DNA of 64,000 nucleotides, taken from assembly GCF_030704535.1 (NCBI RefSeq), contig NC_081822.1, forward strand, positions 10,161,001 to 10,225,000, in the 5' to 3' direction. This DNA comes from Vitis vinifera. Its lineage: Eukaryota; Streptophyta; Magnoliopsida; Vitales; Vitaceae. Of the stretch, positions 41,982-52,614 are shown one piece after another. A model generated the notes under the pieces. That model was not told where the DNA came from. It saw nothing but the letters and a program-made list of their open reading frames with translations, and did no database searches. A program made the translations under genes and the position numbers. The stretch's first letter is position 1; each line of letters opens with the position of its first letter.

Positions 41982-44900
41982 TCAATCGTGAGATAAGCAA
42001 TTGTTCTCCAGAGCGTTAGTTAGAACCTCTGTCTCCTCTGTCTTAGCTTGAAGATCCTTTTTGATATTTGAATTACATTCCTGGAATCTGAAGCATGTTA
42101 GAAGGTGATCATTGACAAGCCCTGCAACTTGCATGAATGAATAAATGACAGTTGGGCCAACACAACGAAAGCCTCTCTGCGTCTTAACTGGTACTTGACG
42201 TGCATAGCGGAATCCGTTTTTCATTGGCTTATGATTAATGAAGCTCCAGCAGTAGTTGCTGAAGGAACCAAACTCCTGCTGAACCTGCAAAAGAAAGAGA
42301 AAATCAAGTGAAAACATATACTCTAGAGGAAAACTTAGCCAGTCGGACGAAAGTGTGAAATCCAAAACTGCTTTTTGCATATTTCTAACTCCCCATACAA
42401 AATTCACAAGATTTGTTTGAGTTCGAAGTGTAATGTCACCAGATTGATTGATGCCAGAAGCCCAAGTAGGATAAGACAAGAATTCCAACTTTTCTATTAG
42501 TTTGTGAGTGCATATGTAGATTCCAGATTTTACATGTACAGAAAATCTGACAAGATAATCGTGGGACCACTAAATGTCATATTCACAATTAAACACATTT
42601 TTTTTTTCCTTTTCTTTTTAAAAAATATATATATAGATTCCGTGGTACTCATACTTGCCATGAGATAAGCACTCTGAATCCATGACAAATCAAGGTTGAA
42701 ACTGTTGATACCATGAAATGAATTTTACTACCATAAGCATCTGGTTATAAATTTTATTACCTTAAGCATCTGGTTAGCATTTTCAATGACGGCACGAAGC
42801 TTTGGTTCAGATAGCAATGTGCCACCACTAGCTTTTAGTGATAGCAACTTCTTATCAGTGAACTTTGCAATAGATGATGGATCAAAATTGTCAAAAAGCT
42901 TCCTGCCAAAGGATCCACAGAAAACACCGATTACCATGCAAGAAAACATATTTTACAGAAGTATTTCAGACTAATGAAGCAACTGAACATGAACATACCT
43001 GAATATGTCTCTCTTGTTAAGTATTGTGGGCCAGCTTAGTTCTGCCAATGCTTGTGATAAGACTAGTAGCTCAAATAGTTTCTTATCATCATGAACAGGA
43101 ACTCCCCATTCTTCATCATGGAAAGAAGTATAAAGTGGGTCTGGTAAAGAAAAGTAAGAAAAAAAAGGGTGAATTACAAGTAGTTAGTGTACTTGGTTTT
43201 CCAATAAGACAAAGTGAGTGATGGACCATCTTGGCACCGCAAATATGAAATTATTCAATTTTGATTTTAATAGCATCTGAAACAGAAGATTGCCATGTAA
43301 ATTTGATTCATCACTAAAATCATAAAAATGAAGAAAAACAGACAGGTACACACATTAAAAAGTGGTCCTTTTCTACATTTCTAAAATCATTATGTTAGGA
43401 GAGCAAATGGACACATTTGTTGTTCAATCTTGATTTCATTTCCAAATGGTGCACAGACATCCTCTAATCAAAAGCTGTAAGACGTTGAGAAATTAGGCAG
43501 CAAAGTTGTTCACTTTATCCCTTCGAAGGCAGAGGTTGTTAGACTTCAAAATTTCAGACTTTTGGTATAACTCAGCCAAAGAAATATTATTGAAAAATTG
43601 CAGAAACTGTACCAGAATTTGTTATCTAGGTCTTTTCCAAGGTAAGGGCCTCATTTTCTCTCCACCCAGTTCCAAGGTAAGGGCCTTATGTCCTCCCTGA
43701 GAGCATATTTAAGTATTCAAATGGAAGCAAATCAAGATCATTAAATTAAAGCTGATCAACCCTGTCTAATCCCAGCTATTTGGGGCCAGAACGAAACATC
43801 CAGCTCCGCTATTCTAACCTACTGATGAGTCATATATAACAAAAGTACGGTATAAACAGTATTTCAATTTGTTGTATACCTTGGATTGCTCTTTTGGCAC
43901 CTCTTTTTAATATATATACTCTTCTTTATTTATAAAAAAAAAAACAGTATTTCAATTTGTACTATCAGTTCATGCACTGCATAATCTCTGGTAATTCTAG
44001 TCAAATTTTTGGTAAGATATATGTTCCCTGTAGCTAGTTCATAAATCCAGTCAACACCTTTAGCCATTCTCTTACATCATTGCCAGCAAGCATAGCTTCT
44101 CTCTCCAGGTTAACAACATATATTTCGCAAATATGAAACTTTTTCTCCCATAAACTTGTATCTAGCACCAAGTGCCCATTTCTGCCTGTTACTTAATGTT
44201 ACATGTTTGCATGAAAGATTATGAAGAAAAGTCATAGAATCAAAACTAAGAAATATCAACCAACTTGACCTCCTGTCAAAGAATCTATGACAACCACTGA
44301 TTCTTATCCCTCTCAGTATCTTGTCAGTTCAATCATCTTGTCATATATTCATAATGGAAGCTACCCTATCTGAAGCAAGTAGTCCACCTTTCACGTTAAG
44401 AAGAAAAAACGTAATGTGTGACATAATTTAGCAGATCAATAACCTGAAGCCCTTGTGCTAGTTATAGTGATAATTTATAAAAGTGTTCACACACAACAAG
44501 GATTTTGAGCACAACAATATGTGTGAGTGGATATATTAACATTTCAGATGCACAAGCTCAATGTAACTCCTCATCTCACATTAACCCACTTCAAAATGAA
44601 GTTGGTCCAAAAAAAAATGCTTAAAAATTTTAGCCATATCACTTCAAATTTAAGAGTTCAAAATTCAAGTCCTCTCCTTTTCCATCAATTTCTTAGCAAC
44701 CAACACAAGATAACAAGGCTTAGCTAAACTTTGAAGTGTTACGTAGAAAATCTTACTCAAGTGTGAACCTCAAATGACCTTTTTGTTAGGTAACAAGTTT
44801 TTTTTTTTTTTTTTAAATATTTTGATATTAAAGGATTCTTCATAAAACTGTTTTTAATGGAAGTTTTAAATCAAAGTAGATTAAAAGTGTGTTTGACAGG

Positions 44901-46014
44901 ATTGTTAGCGAAGTGTATTTTTTAAAAGTATTTTTGGGAGAATTATCTATCTCCAGGAAGTATAACAAGTGATTTTGCGGTTTTTTAAAAGTGTTTTCTA
45001 AAGTTTACCAAACCCCTAATTATTCTTTGAAAACGATTTTTGTACAAGAAGTGATTTCTAAAATCGTTGCCAAAAGTATTCTTAGAGTGCATTTGGGAGT
45101 GATTCTAAAAAGTATTCTAAAAAGTATTTTTAGCATTTCTTACACTTTAATGATAAAATTTTTTAAGTATTAGAAATATTAAAAGTGTTTCTTAAAATCA
45201 CTACCAATCGTGTTCTTAACGTGGTTTCAGCGACTTCGAGCAAAGGAAGTGCCTATATTCCTGTCAATATTTTAATTATAATAATGTTTTTTTTTATAAT
45301 CTACTCCCCAACAACAAGCAGTGTACACCATTCCTCCTTTCAAGATTCATGTTAATCTTTTAGTCACATAATTGCCTCCATGACAAGAAGCCTTTTATCA
45401 AATTGACTCGACATCTTGTTTACATTTTTATTTTTTTATTTTTTATATTTTTTGATAGGTTTCGACATCTTGTTTACGTTATATAGTTAACAGCACAATT
45501 TTTGTTGGTGAAGGCCGTTTGGCAGTGCTAAATAGCATGTATAACTAAAGACAAAAAGGTGAAGACAGAATTTCAAATTTAGGAGTTCAAAATTCAAGTC
45601 GTCTCCTTTTCCATCAATTTCTTAGCAACCAAACCCAAGATAAAACCACTTACCCGAGTTTGGAGTGATCCAATCACACCGCTTCGCCGGAACCTCAACG
45701 CCATGAGGAACCACCTTCACAGGCTTCAACCCATTTCGCTTCACTCTCCCCCTAGAATTCACCATTTTTACAGAAGAACCACTTGAAGAAGAATCCGAAG
45801 AACACGAGCTCTCAAAAGACAAATTATTCCGGACAACCGCTTCCGGAACCTCCGACGACTGCTTCCTGTGCTGCTGCGGCTTCTTCAAACCCTCCTTTTT
45901 GCGTTTAGCTTCTTCTGAAACCCTAAATCTGTTCCCGCCAGGACCCAGAACCACCCGGCCTTCAGAAAGCGGTTTCGCGGGTGATTGGAGCTTCGTTGCT
46001 ACAGACATTGCCAT
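41982..46014 (-). CDS. DNA-3-methyladenine glycosylase I (TAG family)
   Basis: Predicted 315-residue protein from four minus-strand exons: 46014-45654, 43140-42999, 42902-42761 and 42284-41982, with GT-AG introns and consistent phase. The enzyme removes 3-methyladenine from DNA to start base-excision repair. Residues 1-108 are a basic, Ser-rich plant-type extension, possibly for nuclear or organelle targeting. The catalytic domain starts at RCDW; Cys113, His128 (FHDEEWG), His275 and Cys279 (NDHLLTC) match the zinc ligands of bacterial TAG. LFELLVLSQALAELSWPTIL and KLRAVIENANQMLK are typical of plant members. QVPVKT (245-250) runs straight into QRGFRCVGPT: about eleven residues normally between them (SPKAEYISKDMM-like) are missing in frame. 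Whether the enzyme is active is therefore uncertain. The 2.5-kb first intron is full of small insertions. Confidence 0.92.
43854..43960 (+). mobile_element. 71-bp LINE 3'-end insertion in TAG intron 1, with 17-bp target duplication
   Basis: The body 43873-43943 shows the plant L1 3' signature (TTTTTAATATATATACTCTT, then TTATAAAAAAAAAA). It is bracketed by the identical repeat ACAGTATTTCAATTTGT at 43856-43872 and 43944-43960. The perfect duplication and intact A tail point to a recent, almost completely 5'-truncated target-primed insertion, on the strand opposite to TAG transcription. Confidence 0.88.
45087..45224. mobile_element. Small MITE, about 138 bp, in TAG intron 1
   Basis: The left end GAGTGCATTTGGGAGTGATT and the reverse complement of the right end (GAACACGATTGGTAGTGATT) are imperfect inverted repeats around an A/T-rich core. 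A related but less clear segment precedes it (about 44.89-45.08 kb), so this may be one MITE inserted beside or into another. Confidence 0.6.
45408..45477 (-). mobile_element. 38-bp micro-LINE insertion with 16-bp target duplication
   Basis: TCGACATCTTGTTTAC occurs at 45408-45423 and 45462-45477, perfectly repeated. The 38 bases between, read on the minus strand, are AACCTATCAAAAAA followed by an A-rich tail, which matches the extreme 3' end of plant L1-type LINEs. It is essentially an insertion of a tail only. Confidence 0.75.
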
Positions 46015-48017
46015 TCACACTGTAATGTCCTCAAGTCCCACAGAATATACTAAAAATACATGAATCTCTATCCCTATGTCTCAGCAATTCTTGGAACAAG
46101 TGACAGAAAGGAAATGACCATAGAAATGGAGGCTAAAATGGTAACAAAATTGGGGTAGAAAGCGAGGAAAGTTAGGGTTTTTGGGGGCAGCGAAACGAAC
46201 AGAGGAATGGTAGAGGCGTGGAGAGAGCAGAGAAGACGACGAAAATAACGGACAGAGCTTTTGGAGGTTTAAAACGGAAACTAGTGACCGGCACTGTACC
46301 CATTTCAGCCGCTGAAAGTGTTGACGTGTCGGTCAACTTTTACCGTTTTGGTTTTGAAAGGTATGGCAAGTTGGCAACCTTCGCTTCAATTCCCAATTTG
46401 CTACCCAGAATATGGTTTGAAAATTGAAAAAGTAAAAGAAAAGAAAAATGGGTATAAAAGGTAATAGACGTAATGGCAGGTGGATAAGGAAAAGAGGGGC
46501 TTAGGCTAAGAGTCGTAGTCAGTTGGTGGTGTGAATGGAATGACCATAGCTTGGTTGTGAAGTTCCTTAACGTTACGAAAAAGAATCCAAATCCCCACTC
46601 ACCAAATCAAAGGTGGCCACTGCCCACTCTCACTTCAACGGCTATATCATCTCTTCTCTCCTCTCATCCATCTGCCGCTTCAACCATGGGCCTAAACTTG
46701 GATTACAGGCCTCATTCACTCATGGGCCTAAATTCGGTTCAATCAAATTTCCACATGGTGATTTGAAGTGTTTCATAATGAAACCAAGTTCGGACTATTA
46801 GGAAGGCTGTCAAGACTCGGGAGTCCTTGGGATTGAGCCACGACACCAGCTAATTATGTAGACGTAGCCATGCAGTTTAAGCATGTACATTTAATGCTGT
46901 GGCCAATCCTTGTATTCCCTCATTCTAACATGAATTCAATTTAATATTTTATAATATTTATAATTTATATTATATACATAATATTTTGTTTATATACTTC
47001 AATTAATTTTAAAATAAAAATATCAAATTTAATTATATTATACGTTATTTTATTTTTCTAAAAAAGTAAATAATTTCTTGTCGTTTAAATGCTATATATA
47101 TATGTTATATATTATTCAAATTTTAGTATAAATGCTTAAAAATTAAAACTCAAAAAAGTCATGTGAGTTGGGTACAACATAAACCAACTTAATACAATTT
47201 GAACAACCATCATAAACCAACTCAAAAGAGTCTAATGCAAAATTAATAAAAATTTGAAAAATATGAATGAATTGATCTTGGGTTAATGATTTTAGGTTAG
47301 AGGTTGCATTGAGTTAAGATTCAAAATAATTGTGTATTAATTTGAATTGAACTTGAATTAAATGTAAAGCTACTTCAAGCCATACAAATTGTACCTTTAC
47401 CTTTAATCTATTATTAATTCAGTCATCAAAGTGTTTTTCAATACTCATAAATTATTATTTAAACTAAATTATTATAAAGGTATAATACAACTAATTCCAA
47501 ATTATTAGTATAATTCTTATTTTTTTTTAAAAAAAAAAGAAGATAAAATTATGTGATTTAAATGAATTATATATAAGTGAGTTTATCAAAACAAAATGAT
47601 AGTTAGGCAAATTAAAATTGACAAATCCATTGGAACTTCCATGTATTAGAGTTTATGAACATGAATCTCATATTCAATACAAGGCCCCACCGCCTTTCAG
47701 GTTTTATGATTTCTTATTTTAATCTTATTAGTTTCTTTTATCTATTTTTACTCTTATTCAATAACTTAAATTTCATCACATACATTTAAATTTCATCACA
47801 TACATTCAGTGATCCAAACAAAGAGTTCAATAAATTCTAATTTGATATCTTAGAATTTTTTGTAGAACTAATAAAGTTAAAATACATCTTCATTATTAAA
47901 ATTGAGTTGTTTAAAAAGCAATATAAAATAAAAAGTCCACCATCAATAAGTTTTTTAAATTATCACGAGGAAATTGGTTTATCTTTAATAAATGAAAAGT
48001 ACTATTTTTTCATGACT

Positions 48018-48101
<84 letters not shown>

Positions 48102-48500
48102 GTGCTTTTCATGCCGGGAAATCAAAGTTTGTTGCCATTATTTTTATTTTCTTTTATTGGTTAGGTTTTATACAATATTTTTAATTTAATATTTAAATTT
48201 TTTATTGCTGAACTTGAAATTCTAAAATAAATGTACAATCAAATAAACATAATTCAATTAACAACAAAATTTTGAATTCACCACTGACAGAAGCCCTTTA
48301 GTTTAGCAGTGGTCAAGGGTTAAAAGAACCTTAAATGAAGAAAATACATTGGTGGGTTTCCAGCAGCCCTTGCCCTTATCATTCTTTGACCATGCTTGGA
48401 GGAATTTGCCCACGGCAGAAGAGTCAAGCTTGAAGGTGTATGCGAGGAAATAATGATTTTATTCAATTAATCTAGTGGTATTGGACAATGGAAAGGGTGT
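46015..48500. other. Intergenic: TAG promoter side then AT-rich DNA
   Basis: 46.0-46.8 kb is GC-richer and is the upstream region of the TAG gene; its short plus-strand frames have no recognisable family. From 46.9 kb the sequence is A/T-rich with short internal duplications (for example TTTCATCACATACATT twice near 47.77 kb). Confidence 0.55.
48020..48101. repeat. (ATT)n microsatellite
   Basis: About 27 uninterrupted ATT repeats; in one frame it reads as poly-leucine, which is an artefact and not a gene. Confidence 0.95.
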
Positions 48501-48592
48501 AACAATTGAAAAATCAGCTTGATTCAAACCTTTCTTGGAAAAATTGGCGTGTCTTTATGAATTAAAATCTTGTTTGTATGGCCTCTTTTGTG

Positions 48593-50204
48593 GGACTTTT
48601 CTCAATAATACGGTAATTTAAAAAAATTATTCTTAAATTATTGTAGTAGAAAAAGTTATTACAAGTATATGATAGTTTTTATCACCTAGGAAAGAGGGTG
48701 AACGGATAAATTTTTTTTAAAACCAAAATCATATTTTCAAAAGATGATTTTATTTCCAAAATTCAAAAGAGAAATATAATAAAAAATCCTCAAGGAACTC
48801 GAGACCCCTCTTCGCTGTCGACGTCGCCCGAGATAGCCGGAATCGCCATAGAACGGACGACGGCAGCCCTCCTGGGCAAAAAGGAAGGGGCAGCAGCTAA
48901 GCACCCATCTACCACGTGGCGCTCTTAGGCGTGGCCAAACCGCCCCCCACCCTTTTTCTTTTCTTTTGTTTTTTTTTGTTTGAATTTTGAGTGTGCTCCA
49001 CGTGGCACCCCCACCAAGCCATATTTTGGGCCACAATTCGGCCCAATTTCGCAGGCCTTTATTTATTGTTTTTTTTTAAAAAAAAAAATCTTGAACTCGT
49101 CTCTTGAAGAGACGAGTTCCATGAAAAAAAATAATTTTTTTTTAAATCCCAAATTTAAAAAAAATAAAATAAAATCCTGATGGGAAATTTTTTTTTTTTA
49201 ATAATTTGTAATAAATATTAAAAAAATATTAATTTTTTTTACTGGAAATCGTCTCAAGAGATAATTTCCCTTTTGAATTTTTATTTATTTTTTAAATAGA
49301 AATAAAATCGTCTTTTGAAAAATTTAATATTTTTTTTAAAAAAATCCCAAATTAAAAAAAAAATCCCCAAGACGATTTCCCATTAAATATATATATATTT
49401 AAAATCCCAAATTAAAAAAAAAAAATTCCTCAAGAAAACTCGTCTATTCAAGAGACGAGTTCCCTTGAAAAAAAAATATTTTTTTTAAAAAAATCCCAAA
49501 TATAAAAAAAAATCCTCAAGGAACTCGTCTCTTCAAGATATGAGTTCCCATGAAATATATATATATATATATATATATTTAAAAAAATCCCAAATTAAAA
49601 AAAAAAATTTCTCAAGGGAACTCATCTCTTGAATAGACGAGTTTCCATAAAAAAATGAAAAAAAAATAAAAAAAATTCCTCAAATATATAAAAAAAAATC
49701 CTCAAGGAACTCGTCTCTTCAAGAGATGAGTTCCCATGAAAAAAAATATATATATTTTAAAAAAAAAAATTCCCAAATTAAAAAAAAAAAAAAAAAATCC
49801 TCAAGGGAACTCGTTTCTTCATAGACGAGTTCCCATGGAAAAAAAATATATATATTTTTTTAAAATTCCCAAATTAAAAAAAAAAAAAATCCTCAAGGAA
49901 CTCGTCTTTTTTACAAAAAATTCCCAAATTAAAAAAAAAAAAAATCCTTAAGGGAACTCGTCTCTTTCCCTTCCTTGAGGATTTTTTTTTTAATATATTG
50001 GGGATTTTAAAAAAAATTTTAAAATCGTCTTTTGAAAAGACGATTTCATCTTTTGAAATTTCGTCTTGAAAAGACGATTTTGGTTTTTTAAAAAAAATTA
50101 TCCGTTCACCCTCTTTTCTAAGTGACAAAAACTATTATATATTTGTAATAACTTCTTTTACTATAATAATTTAAGAATAACTTTTTTAAATTATAGAAAA
50201 GTCC
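48593..50204. mobile_element. Non-autonomous Mutator-like (Pack-MULE-like) element with internal palindrome array
   Basis: About 1.61 kb bounded by long inverted repeats of about 135 bases: the left begins GGACTTTTCT and includes AAAGAGGGTGAACGGATAA, and the right contains the matching TTATCCGTTCACCCTCTTTT and ends AGAAAAGTCC. Outside, TCTTTTGTG (48584-48592) and CTTTTTGTG (50205-50213) resemble a 9-bp target duplication with two mismatches, as Mutator-like elements make. Inside is a GC-rich, non-repeated patch (about 48790-49050) and then an array of short palindromes. No transposase frame is present. The GC-rich patch would fit capture of host DNA, as Pack-MULEs do. Superfamily assignment is an inference from repeat length and target duplication. 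Confidence 0.7.
49090..50070. repeat. Array of about ten palindromes with a CGTCT...AGACG core
   Basis: Units recur every roughly 85-100 bases, each preceded by AAAAAATCCTCAAGGRAACTC-like sequence and followed by TTCCCATGAAAAA and poly-A/AT filler. The best palindrome, 49093-49119, has 13-base arms GAACTCGTCTCTT and AAGAGACGAGTTC around one base. Others lie near 49243, 49437, 49521, 49619, 49706 and 49806; half units are near 49310, 49372, 49898 and 49955; a second type with AAATCGTCTTTTGAAAAGAC occurs near 50023. All lie inside the Mutator-like element. Confidence 0.85.
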
Positions 50205-50272
50205 CTTTTTGTGGAACTGGTGTACATCATTCAAAAGATGGTTCATTTCAATACGGAAGCTTACCCTGTCTC

Positions 50273-50545
50273 ATGATCATGATTCATTGTCCCAGGACCA
50301 AGCCTAAAAGTACAAGCGTGCTAAAAATAGCTAACAGACGAGTCCCTGTTAAAACCCTATCAGAAACAGAGCTAAAAGACAAGTCCCCTGTTAAAACCAC
50401 AAGTGCGTTAAAGATGGCTCACAGACGAGTCCCTGTTAAAGCCCTATCAGAAAAAGAGCCTGAAAAAACCCAGAAACAAGCCATGATGGCCTATCAAAAG
50501 TCAAGACACACAAGTGAAAGAGCTCAAGAAGCATGTAATGGATGA
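50273..50545 (+). CDS. Hypothetical 90-residue frame with an 87-bp internal duplication
   Basis: Not recognised. The frame is Lys/Arg/Ser-rich and contains two copies of a 29-residue unit, each with the core RRVPVK(T/A)LSE: ANRRVPVKTLSETE and AHRRVPVKALSEKE. The repeat period (87 bases, starting near 50306 and 50393) is a multiple of three and both units stay open, which hints at coding origin. The local base composition is GC-richer than its surroundings. No TATA box, introns or conserved domain are visible, and it begins 70 bases outside the Mutator-like element. It could be a gene fragment, a short real gene or chance. Confidence 0.3.
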   Translation: MIMIHCPRTKPKSTSVLKIANRRVPVKTLSETELKDKSPVKTTSALKMAHRRVPVKALSEKEPEKTQKQAMMAYQKSRHTSERAQEACNG

Positions 50546-52335
50546 AGCTAGATCTGAAATGCAAGCAAAGACTCTTATGGACTGCATTTATTAAGCTCGG
50601 AATCCCCTTCTTAACAATTGTATAGTACCATTCTCATATCCAACCAACTAACCTTCATAATTGTTGAAACTCGAATAAATGTGATCGATTTTGGTTAAGT
50701 TTCTTGATTCAGTTTTCTTGTTTCTTGACTGATAAATATCGAATTGAAATAAGGTTGATTAGAATGAGAAGGGTGCTCGTATATCCGTCTAATCGAAAAT
50801 TAGATGTAAATAATCGATTAAGTAGAGTTTTTTGTCAAAAAAATATTTCATAGAATGTATTTTGACACGTGATCATTGGGTCATGCGATAAAATGTAAAT
50901 AATCGAGCACAAACAAACGAGATCAAAATACACAATAATACGATAACTAATAAAATATGAAATAATGAAGTCTACCGTATAAACTAATAGGAACTTGTTG
51001 AATACGCCATGGCTACATCTCAATATATCAACAAAAAAACATCCTTCGATGCGGAATCCAAACTCGAGAAGATTAGATGCCGTGCATTGAAAACTGAAAT
51101 GAATTATTAAAATGTTATCCTTCCAAATGAAACACGCGCACCCATAAACAATACACAAATTATATTGTATAGGAAGTGCAGTTTAAGGTCGTGTAGAACA
51201 TTTATGAAGCGAAGTTTTAGCGTAAAGCCTTAGTGTCACTGTGGCCCATCTGAGACAGCTGTCCAAAATTAATTGACAGATAGATCGGACAAGTGCATGC
51301 TTTGTACCAGATTTCTTACCATTTGCGAAGAGGTTTTTTGTATCAGTAGTATAAGGTTTTTCAAATATTTTTGAAAAAACTTTACCATAAAAAATAATTT
51401 TAGAATTATCATACTTTAAGATAGTGGTGCAGTCAAAATAAAATACCCCTAAAAAGGGTTAGTTTGTCATGAATAACCAAGCAAGGCTTAGAATTCCCAT
51501 AGATGGTGACAACAGGAAGTGTATTTTTATTATTGCTGAAGATGATCAAAATTTTCAGTGACAATGAAGAGATAGAGTTTGGTCATGCCAGTTTGTTAGG
51601 ATGACATCGTTCATGGCTAGGTTAGGTACTTTTGACATGAAGGTGATGAGTCAAGGGATACCCCTTGGCATATTTGGTGGTGGATTAGTCCCGTTATCTT
51701 ATAACAAACTAATTCTTTTTAGGAGTTTTTTTTCAGCATCATAATTTGTTTTTTAAAACTTATTTCAATATAAAAAAAATCATATTTTAAATTAATAAAT
51801 TATTTTTTGGATAAAATATTAAAATATGAATTTAATGTGAAAGTCAAAACTCGTCTTTGGAAAAAAGGGGTTTGGCATTAAAAGTATTTTTTTTTTAAAA
51901 AAAAAACGTTGACTATAAAAATAAAACAAGTTATAAAAATTATGGTAGTTTTTTAATTATTTTTTAGATAATTTTTTTAAAAAATATTATTAAAAAAAAT
52001 CCAATGTCAAGAGGCGTCACTTTTAGAAAAGCGATAAGTATCATTTGATTAATATTATTGACGAACGTGGACTATACGTGAAAGAAAAGCATGGTTAACG
52101 GGTCTCATTGAAAAACGAAATGGCTAGCCATTCATAACGAGTCTCATTGAAAAACGAAATGGTTAGCCATTCAATAACGTAGCTTAGATGAATGAAAAAT
52201 GACTGGATTCGTGGGTTTGACAAGTCGTCCTCAATTTTACTGTTTTCCCAGGATAGCCAACTTGTTTACGTAAGTATGAATAGAAGTCTCTCGTTGCTTA
52301 CCACAGAATAACTCATGGAAGAGATTCGTGGAGTA
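50546..52335. other. Intergenic, UGT72 upstream side
   Basis: A/T-rich with no recognisable gene. It includes the 39-bp tandem duplication listed separately and poly-A/poly-T runs near 51.9 kb. Confidence 0.55.
52098..52175. repeat. 39-bp tandem duplication upstream of the UGT72 gene
   Basis: GTCTCATTGAAAAACGAAAT followed by GGYTAGCCATTCA occurs twice in direct succession, starting near 52098 and 52137, with very few differences. It lies about 300 bases upstream of the UGT TATA box. Confidence 0.85.
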
Positions 52336-52400
52336 TTGACGTGGACGAAATGTTTTAATTTTGACTGGAGGGTGCACGATAATTGGTACTTTTGACTGGA
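52335..52400 (+). promoter_or_regulatory. W-box cluster in the UGT72 promoter
   Basis: TTTTGACTGGAG occurs twice (around 52359-52370 and 52389-52401), each holding the WRKY core TTGACT, and a further TTGACG lies near 52336. They are 75-140 bases upstream of the TATA box. This suggests WRKY, stress-type control, but only from motifs. Confidence 0.45.
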
Positions 52401-52471
52401 GAGCGAGCTTCACCAATGAGTCAAGTACAGTGATACAGACGACTATGCATCCGTATGTGAATAATTTGTGC

Positions 52472-52479
52472 TATAAATA
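52472..52479 (+). promoter_or_regulatory. TATA box of the UGT72 gene
   Basis: TATAAATA in the context GCTATAAATATAGACG predicts transcription from about 52505, that is about 110 bases before the family-consistent start codon. Confidence 0.7.
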
Positions 52480-52614
52480 TAGACGAGATCCATTCTGTTT
52501 GAATACAAAGACAGACGTCATTTTCATTAGCCTAGCCCACCAATTTGAGGTGCCAGTTTGTCTTCTCTACCGGTGTTGATAAAGAGGCAGGGGCGACTGT
52601 GGATCTGCGTTAAG

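Larger units (their letters stand above)
44643..45644. repeat. About 70-bp direct duplication flanking 0.93 kb in TAG intron 1
   Basis: Copies at 44643-44713 and 45572-45644 share AGTTCAAAATTCAAGTC and TCCTTTTCCATCAATTTCTT and are about 90% identical. The right copy ends only about nine bases inside intron 1. The segment between them holds MITE sequence and a second micro-LINE. It could be an old unequal duplication or the footprint of an insertion. Confidence 0.85.

Noticed and set aside
43615-43690. TCCAAGGTAAGGGCC occurring twice, seen as a possible repeat unit or splice donor pair
   Set aside because: Short direct repeat on the strand opposite to the TAG gene with no further structure.
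43750-43830. CTGTCTAATCCCAGCTATTTGGGG-like motif reminiscent of a plant SINE or MITE
   Set aside because: Only a short motif, without promoter boxes, a tail or flanking duplication.
46805-46870. Possible tRNA-like segment
   Set aside because: It cannot be folded into a cloverleaf and has no T-loop consensus; no tRNA genes were found elsewhere.
48020-48101. Poly-leucine open frame
   Set aside because: Translation of an (ATT)n microsatellite.
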